Part shown: in pieces, positions 58,491 to 64,000 of the stretch
How positions within the stretch are numbered: position 1 is the first letter of the stretch
How the letters are laid out: each line of letters starts with the position of its first letter
Assembly (NCBI GenBank): GCA_963932465.1
Contig: OZ010787.1
Span: 12,459,284-12,523,283, forward strand
DNA length: 64,000 nucleotides
Reading direction: 5' to 3'
DNA from: Maratus speciosus
Taxonomy: Eukaryota > Arthropoda > Arachnida > Araneae > Salticidae
The notes under the pieces: model-generated
The model's database searches: none
The model's input: only the letters and a program-made list of their open reading frames with translations
What the model was told of the DNA's origin: nothing
Translations under genes and position numbers: made by a program

Positions 58491-58535
58491 ACACTGAAGA
58501 AGAATCTCGCTGGTAGATTCGAAACAGCTGTTTGC
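58491..58535 (+). ncRNA. Hammerhead-like ribozyme motif, copy B
   Basis: ACA-CTGAAGA-A, stem II GAATCT/AGATTC, GAAA, stem III ACA/TGT, then T. Stem I next to the core is weaker here (ACA against TGC). The core matches CUGANGA...GAAA apart from one additional A before stem II. Confidence 0.5.
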
Positions 58536-58621
58536 TGCTTTTCATGTACTATTTGTGCATTTTTAAACGTTGGTTTTCTGCTTTTTAATATTCTTGCACA
58601 AAGGCTTTATTTGCTATTTTT

Positions 58622-60978
58622 ATGTATTCGGCGTTAACGGGTCTTTATTCCTCTGTGACTTTTTTTTTCCTCCTCGCAATGTCTCAAATCAATAGGTTTT
58701 GTTATTTAGGATTAAAGAAGTGTAGGGTTTTGGAACAGTTACATTTCCTTCTTGATTGTAGGCGTAAGAAGGTTATTCCTAATTTCATTTCCATACGTTG
58801 CATTTTATTTTCTTCAAATAGAATTGACAAGGTTTATTTCGTTCTAAATTAGCTCTTTTAAGAGCTTTGATTCAAGAGACTCGCCATAAAATCGCTCATA
58901 TTGAGCGGGAGTTATATTCTTTATATATCAGCCTCGCTAATTCTACACCTGATTTTTAGTCTATAGACAGAAGGTCATGGAGTAGAGTTCTCACAGCTTC
59001 TTCTGTTCATTGCTCGGTTTTAAAGAAGAAATTTAATACACTTTGTAAAAGTTCTGTCGTTAATAACCCCAGCAATTTGCCTGTTGTCAACCAAAATGTT
59101 GCTTCAATCTTTCTAGTGTTTCTTTAAGTGGCAATCAGTTCGATGCTGTCAAATTGAATAACAATTTTTCTGTCTCTGCTATTCCTTCTTTACCTAATCT
59201 AATTGCTCCAATTGAAAGAGCCTTTAAGCTCAGCGCTCTATCTTCTTCTCAAAAAGGGTCCATTAGGCATCTCATTGCTAACACTGTTGATTTCAATTCC
59301 AATGCTTATAAGCCCAATCTTAAAAATCCTGTTAAGCAATGTGAATGTCTGAAAATTTTGCGTTCTGATCCAAACTTAATCATTACCAAGGCAGGCAAAG
59401 GTGGTCAGATTATTCTTCTTGACATATCTACGTATTTGGGAAAATCAGATAAATTAATTAAAGATGGTCCTTATGTGGATAAAGACCCTTCCGCTAGTGA
59501 AATTAACTCTATTTAATCTGCCATAGTGTCTTCTTCCATTATTTCTGCTAACTTTAAGAAGTCTCTTATTCCTTCTATTGCGCATTGTGCCAGGTTTTAT
59601 GCTTTGCCTAAGGTCCATAAACCTGACATTCCTTTTAGACCTATTGTCTCTAGTATTGGTAAAGCTTCTTAAAATCTTTCCAAATATTTAGTTTCTGTTT
59701 TTCCCCACTTTTGAGCAGTAACTGTTTCACTGTTAAGAATTCTTTTGATTTTGTTAAAAACTTCATAATTTTAAGCTGCAGGCCCATATGGTGGTTTCTT
59801 TTGATGTTAAATAATTATTTACTAATGTTCCGGTTGAGGGGGCTTTAGACTGCCTCAAGAAAAGGCTTTGTGAATTCCATTTCTCTTATTTTGAAATCGA
59901 GGAGCTTATCCTTCTCACTCGCGCTTGCTTGTCGCAAAATACTTTTGTTTTTAATGGAAATTTCTTCCATATGATTGACGGTTTGGCTAGAGGTAATCCT
60001 CTTAGTCCAATTTTATGCGATTTTTATATGCACTATTTTGAGGTCAAACTGTTTGAAATTTTAAAATTTCCATTCTATGTTCGTTATGTTGATGATGTTT
60101 ATGTCCTGGCTGAAATGAATTCGGATATTAATCATATTCTCTCTATTATGAATTCCACTGATCCCTGCATTCAATTTACCTCTAAAATTGAGACCAATAA
60201 CTGTCTTTCTTTCCTGGATATCCTTGCTATTCGTTGTGAAAATGGCTTTCAGATTACCGTTTTTCGTAAACCTTTTGCTGTTAGTCTCCTACCTCACAGG
60301 TATTCTTCTCATCCCCCTAACCAGAAATTCGCTGCTTTCAATACTTTTGTTTTTCGGGCTACCAGTATTTGTTCCACTCCTCAGTTACTTACTGCTGCAC
60401 TTAATTACCTCAAAGCTATTGCTGTTGATCGTGGTTATTCCTCTAACATTATAGATTCCATTTATAAGAAATTGACGAAACCCGGCCATTCTGAAAAGCA
60501 TTCTAATTCCAACTCTAATACTTCAGTTGTGTTACCATTTTTTCCTAAATTCAGTCAGCAAGTTGCTAAAATCTTAAGAAGGTTTGATTTGAATGTTATT
60601 TTTTCTCCTGCTAATAAAATCCCTTTTTCAAATCTCAAACACCCCATTGATCGCCTAGATAACTGGAGTATTTACCAAATCTCTTGCCAGTGTGGTCTTT
60701 CTTATATTGGCCAGACTACACGTGCTCCTAGATTTCGTTTAAAAGAGCATGAAGGTTATGTTAAAAATCAGGAGCTTAAACGTTCTTCTACTGCTCAACA
60801 TTGTTGGTCTTCTCAACATAGGTTCGATTTTTCTTCAGCCATCATTATCCAAAAATTTTCTTCTAACCTTGATCTTGATTTTTGGGAAGCTTATCACATC
60901 ATTAAAAATTCTCACTCTTTAGTCAATGATTTATCTAGCACTCCTGATTTTCCAAGTATTTGGAAAGCATTAATTTAA
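58622..60978 (+). pseudogene. Penelope-like RT with GIY-YIG endonuclease, disrupted
   Basis: Pieces lie in order across several frames. An N-terminal helical region at 58685-58960 has a frame change near 58850 and a stop in PDF-stop. The fingers domain at 59154-59516 has the ITKAGKGG motif, and 59585-59660 holds ALPKVHKP...RPIVSSIG. Palm motif A (SFDV) at about 59790 is followed by one TAA. The frame 59929-60978 contains GLARGNPLSPIL, the catalytic YVDD (residues 53-56) and SFLD. A C-terminal GIY-YIG nuclease follows, with IY at 248-249, C253/C255, YIG at 259-261, R270, H274 and E320. The last 349 codons are intact. Domain order RT then GIY-YIG is diagnostic of Penelope-like elements. Confidence 0.92.
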
Positions 60979-61106
60979 TCCCCCCTTTTTTAGTTTCTTT
61001 TTCTCTCGTTCTCCGGTAGATGTCGCTACTTGTCCACTCAATCGTTTCATCTGCTTCTCTCTCTTTGGTTGTTTTTGGCGCATTCGCTACCCGCATCGGG
61101 TATATA

Positions 61107-61263
61107 AGTCTCTGTCATTTTGCTTAGCCTTGCTTTTTCTAGCACGCTGTGCCTTGCCCTATCTTGCACTGAAGAAGAATCTCTCTGGTAGATTCGAAAC
61201 AGGTGTTTGCTGCTTTTCATGTATTATTTGTGCATTTTTAAACGTTGGTTTTCTGCTTTTCAT
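61107..61263 (+). repeat. 3' terminal repeat of the PLE
   Basis: It matches 58455-58580 (TCTAGCRCGCTGTGCCTTGC, GTAGATTCGAAACAG, ATTTTTAAACGTTGGTTTTC) and extends upstream with sequence present only in the inverted left arm. Homology ends at CTGCTTTTCAT. Confidence 0.9.
61166..61210 (+). ncRNA. Hammerhead-like ribozyme motif, copy C
   Basis: GCA-CTGAAGA-A, stem II GAATCT/AGATTC around CTCTGGT, GAAA, stem III ACA/TGT with loop GG, then T and TGC pairing with the leading GCA. Loop bases vary between copies while all three stems can form. Confidence 0.5.
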
Positions 61264-62680
61264 ACCTTATTTAGTAACTATCCAACAAGGCTTCCAATAT
61301 CTCGCTTTCAAAAGTGTCACTTTCTCAATTTGTTGAAAGCGTTTTTAAGATTTTATGTATAACAGTGCCTGAAAAAAAGGTGGAACATTATGCTAAAAAA
61401 ACTTTTCGAGTAAAACGTTTTTAGGCCAATGTCAGACGAGCGGTTTCGAAAAGCAGCGATATGGACGGCCTCTCTTGAAAGTAAGTAATCTTCTGGTCTG
61501 TTCAGACGAGCGCCGAGAAAACGTTGCGATAAAAAATCCGAAAAGCTTCACGTCGAGACTTGGCGTTTCCTCCAAGCCGCTGGCATCTGGTGCCGTTTTC
61601 GTGGCTTTTGTTTCTTCCATGTTGTTCAGACGAACTACGCTTTTAACGCTAATTTTTATTTTCTTTATCAGAGATTCATGAGTTTTGTTCTCGTTGCGAA
61701 CCGAATTTTCTCGCTAGAATTTAAAATGGATTTAATACACGTGGAACAATTAATTTTTGAAATACTGTGCGTCCAATATTGTGGGATACATTGTACGAAT
61801 TGTATAAAGATAAATAATAATAATAACAACTTGGTTAGAGGTATGTTGCATGTTGCATCCTTGATAAAAAAAAAAAAATTCAGAAAAATCTAAAGAAGAA
61901 CAGTAAGTTATCGATAAATTATATGGATTAATTTTGTTTCATATAAACAAAAAAAAAATATATTTTAAAATTATTTTAATGTTATAAGTTACATTTTATA
62001 AGAAAAGTATTGTAATAGTAAAGTATTATTATAAGGAAAAATTGAATGTAATCTTTATTAAATAATAATATTATATAATACTATTTTAACCTAACGTGTT
62101 GCTTGGGAACTAAATTAAATTCAAGGGTCGATGTAAGGGGTTTTTATGTTGGAGGAGAGAGGAGGCATTTTGCGAAAAGTAAAAAGTATTTTTGTGAAAT
62201 TTATTATATTTTGCGGAAATTTATTTTATGCTTGTGAAAAGTAATATCTGAAATTCGAAACAAGCATTTTTTTAATAATAACTTCTTTAAGGCCTTCTGC
62301 TAAAGTTTTCCTCTCTGGGGAACTTGTTTTTTTTTTTTGCAAATTACAAATTTTTAAACCTAACAACATTAAAATGATTAATGAATACTATGTTTTTATG
62401 GAATTCAATTTTGTGAAATGACCTGTTTTATTATTACGAATTTTGAGAATGCGTCTGTATTATTAAATGGATTTTCGTGAAGGGGCCATACATAGACAAT
62501 TTTGGGATCGACCTCTGAAATTAAAATCTTTAAAAGTTAGATCTGGTTTTGAAAATGTGGTATGGGAAAGCGGACAGTAAAACAGAGCCTCTGTGGTCAT
62601 ATCCGATACCGGTACTATTTACCGCGAGCATATAGTTTGAAAAATACAGTTTTTTTTTTTTTTTTTTTTTGCATAAGTAT
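61264..62680. other. Gene-free stretch
   Basis: No supported gene. The segment 61430-61680 is less A+T-rich with repeated CAGACGA(G/A)C, possibly an old repeat. A T20 run lies at 62650-62670. Confidence 0.45.
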
Positions 62681-62846
62681 GTATACCATATCTGCCAAGT
62701 TTTACGCTTTTTCTCTCACCAACTATTTTTTAACATACAAATTTGTCTTGTTTAATCATCCATTAACCTAAGATTAAATAAGTCAAATTTTTCTGATCAA
62801 AAATAGTGGTAGGAAAAAAGCGTAAAAGTTGAAATCTATGGTATAC
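62681..62846. repeat. Inverted repeat, MITE-like
   Basis: Arms 62681-62732 (GTATACCATATCTGCCAAGT...) and 62798-62846 are inverted copies with a few mismatches around a loop of about 65 bases. Shared core TTTTACGCTTTTT. Confidence 0.7.
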
Positions 62847-63237
62847 AATATTCTTCCAAAAGACTTTTAATTGTAGGAAAATGATGGTTAAAAAAATCGA
62901 CATTTTTGTAAAAATTTGTCTTGCTATTTGCATAGGATTTTTACTTGGGTCGGGCCGTGAACTGCGTCAAAATAAACTATCTGGGTTAGAGCTTGGACAA
63001 ACTTTAAGCTTTTTCACACTTGAACTGAAAATTGTGGTCCCTGTAAACCTATAAGTGTACTATTTTACGCTAAACATAGTATTCCATTTTTTAAATAAAT
63101 ATTTTTTATAGATAGGAATTGTTGAAACCTCGTTGAAAGGAAAGTTTATTTATATCTTTGAAGCAAATACAGTTAAGTTTGGTAAAGCGGCATTTTTCTT
63201 TCTTTCTTTTTCTTTACTTTCTTTATTATTATATATG
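62847..63237. other. Gene-free stretch
   Basis: Nothing supported; ends in a TTTCTTTC-rich simple repeat just before the next transposon. Confidence 0.45.
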
Positions 63238-63379
63238 CAGGGTGGTACAAATAAAAGTGGCCGGACGAGTGGATACGATTGGACGTGAATGGTTGACGCG
63301 CGCACCACGTAATCAAATCTGGTTCAGATCTTAGTGCGGGCTGTGTCAGTGTAAGTGTGATCAGTGCAAAGGTGAAGAT

Positions 63380-63544
63380 CAGGGTGGCTAGTGGTCAGAG
63401 AAAAATACAGTAAAAAACCCAACAAACAAGGTGATAGCAAACAAAAAGTGATAAACACCAGTATATTCTTATGGAAAAATTCGTGTTGATTATTTGATCG
63501 ATTAAATAGTCAAAATTGTTTTCCCCTGACCACTTGCCACCCTG
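63380..63544. mobile_element. 165-bp MITE inserted at the transposase start codon
   Basis: The left end CAGGGTGGCTAGTGGTCAG and the right end in reverse CAGGGTGGCAAGTGGTCAGG are inverted. AAGAT flanks both sides (63375-63379, 63545-63549). Excising it leaves GTGAAGATGGTACTC, which restores the ATG context. Confidence 0.8.
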
Positions 63545-63547
63545 AAG

Positions 63548-64000
63548 ATGGTACTCACAGTGCAACAGAGGGTGTTCGTTGCGGAAAGTTACGTTAAAAC
63601 AAATTCATGGAAAGAGTGTGTGTGGTCGGTTGTTTGCTCGTAAATTTAATGGTGCCAAAGTGCCAGCAAAGAGTGCCATACAACGATTAGTCACAAAATG
63701 GCGTCAAACAGGATCTGTTTTGAACAAGGCAAAAAACATTCCGAAACGTGTCCGAAAACCAGAAAATGCTTCTCAATCCTAACAAATCAACCCGACGCCT
63801 GTCGCAAGAGGCCGGCATATCACGTTGATCATGCGGACGAATACTCCACCTGGACCTGAAAATGCATCCCTACAGAGTGTCTGTTGTTCATACATTAAAA
63901 CCAGCAGACGCTCTTCAGCGCCTCGAGTTTTGTGATTGGCTGTTCACGAAGATAACAATAAATGGTTTGGACATGGATCTTTTCTTTATTTCTGATAAAG
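63548..64000 (+). pseudogene. Mariner-type transposase N-terminal region, frameshifted, partial
   Basis: Starts MVLTVQQRVFVAESYVKTN, a helix-turn-helix region. Then the frame shifts to CGRLFARKFNGAKVP and SAIQRLVTKWRQTGSV, shifts again, and continues as RRLSQEAGIS-type, HPYRVSVVHTLKPADALQR and LEFCDWLFTK blocks in different frames. It stops at the window edge just before the first catalytic Asp would be expected. This is the DNA-binding half of the transposase type whose tail is seen at 44343-44606. Confidence 0.85.

Larger units (their letters stand above)
58258..58623. repeat. Foldback of the PLE terminal repeat
   Basis: Arms 58258-58430 and 58455-58623 are inverted copies of about 170 bp with a spacer of about 24 bp. 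The spacer-side sequence CAAAATGACAGAGAC of the inverted arm reappears in reverse at the start of the 3' copy (about 61107-61122), showing that the inverted arm derives from a longer terminal repeat. Confidence 0.9.
58258..61263 (+). mobile_element. Penelope-like element with inverted terminal copies
   Basis: An inverted terminal copy (58258-58430) faces a direct copy (58455-58623), and a further direct copy closes the element (61107-61263). This partial-LTR plus inverted-copy layout is known for Penelope-like elements. Between them lies a disrupted frame for RT plus GIY-YIG nuclease. CTTATTTA occurs on both sides (58247-58254, 61266-61273), a candidate target duplication. Repeat copies contain a hammerhead-like motif. 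Confidence 0.9.
63238..64000 (+). mobile_element. 5' part of a mariner-type transposon, cut by the window end
   Basis: It starts near CAGGGTGGTACAAATAAAAG, followed by a leader and a degraded transposase gene (63548 onward). A 165-bp MITE (63380-63544) is inserted directly before the start codon. The 3' half lies outside the window. Confidence 0.75.

Noticed and set aside
61432..61681. Overlapping 62- and 68-codon frames
   Set aside because: Mutually antisense with no recognised domain; probably old repeat sequence.

Overview
This window looks like gene-poor nuclear DNA of an arthropod, with an arachnid-like or insect-like genome as the best guess at low confidence. It is strongly A+T-rich, full of homopolymer runs, and contains no operon-like coding. 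Nearly every recognisable sequence is a mobile element: an LTR retrotransposon primed by a metazoan-type tRNA-His, a Penelope-like element (PLE), Tc1/mariner and pogo-like elements with TA target duplications, hAT-like elements with 8-bp duplications, a TTAA-flanked MITE, and tRNA-like or SINE-like units. One transposase carries an apparent 80-bp spliceosomal intron. I recognise no exon of an ordinary host gene.

Layout. 1-6370 holds a pogo-like fragment with a hairpin, a TA-flanked element with a nested MITE, and an internal tandem repeat. 6372-9139 is a long-terminal-inverted-repeat (TIR) element with a palindromic interior and a nested hAT-like element. 9796-12089 is a Tigger/pogo-like element with subterminal repeats. 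13195-13445 is an inverted pair of tRNA-like units, each ending in T6. 14640-15552 is a second hAT-like element, and 18872-19950 is a broken reverse transcriptase without a visible endonuclease. 21334-31333 is a deep nest: a dispersed repeat split by a 9.2-kb TA-flanked element, which holds a pogo-like element, itself split by another TIR element, and two hAT-like elements one inside the other. The inner hAT carries two tandem-repeat arrays. 33422-45062 is a patchwork of modular repeats with hAT, Tc1/mariner and TTAA insertions. 45718-56202 is a nearly intact Ty3/gypsy-type element on the minus strand. 58258-61263 is a PLE with inverted terminal copies that contain hammerhead-like ribozyme motifs. 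63238-64000 is the start of a Tc1/mariner-type transposon cut off by the window end.

How the parts relate. The gypsy element is the only unit that looks potentially autonomous: two near-identical LTRs, a perfect 18-nt primer site, gag, and an uninterrupted protease-RT-RNase H-integrase frame. All other coding remnants carry stops or frameshifts. The most unusual items are the hammerhead-like motifs in the PLE repeats, the divergent twin tRNA-like foldback, the verified nesting order with target duplications, and the 15-bp direct repeat flanking the gypsy element. All calls were made by eye; no search or alignment program was run.
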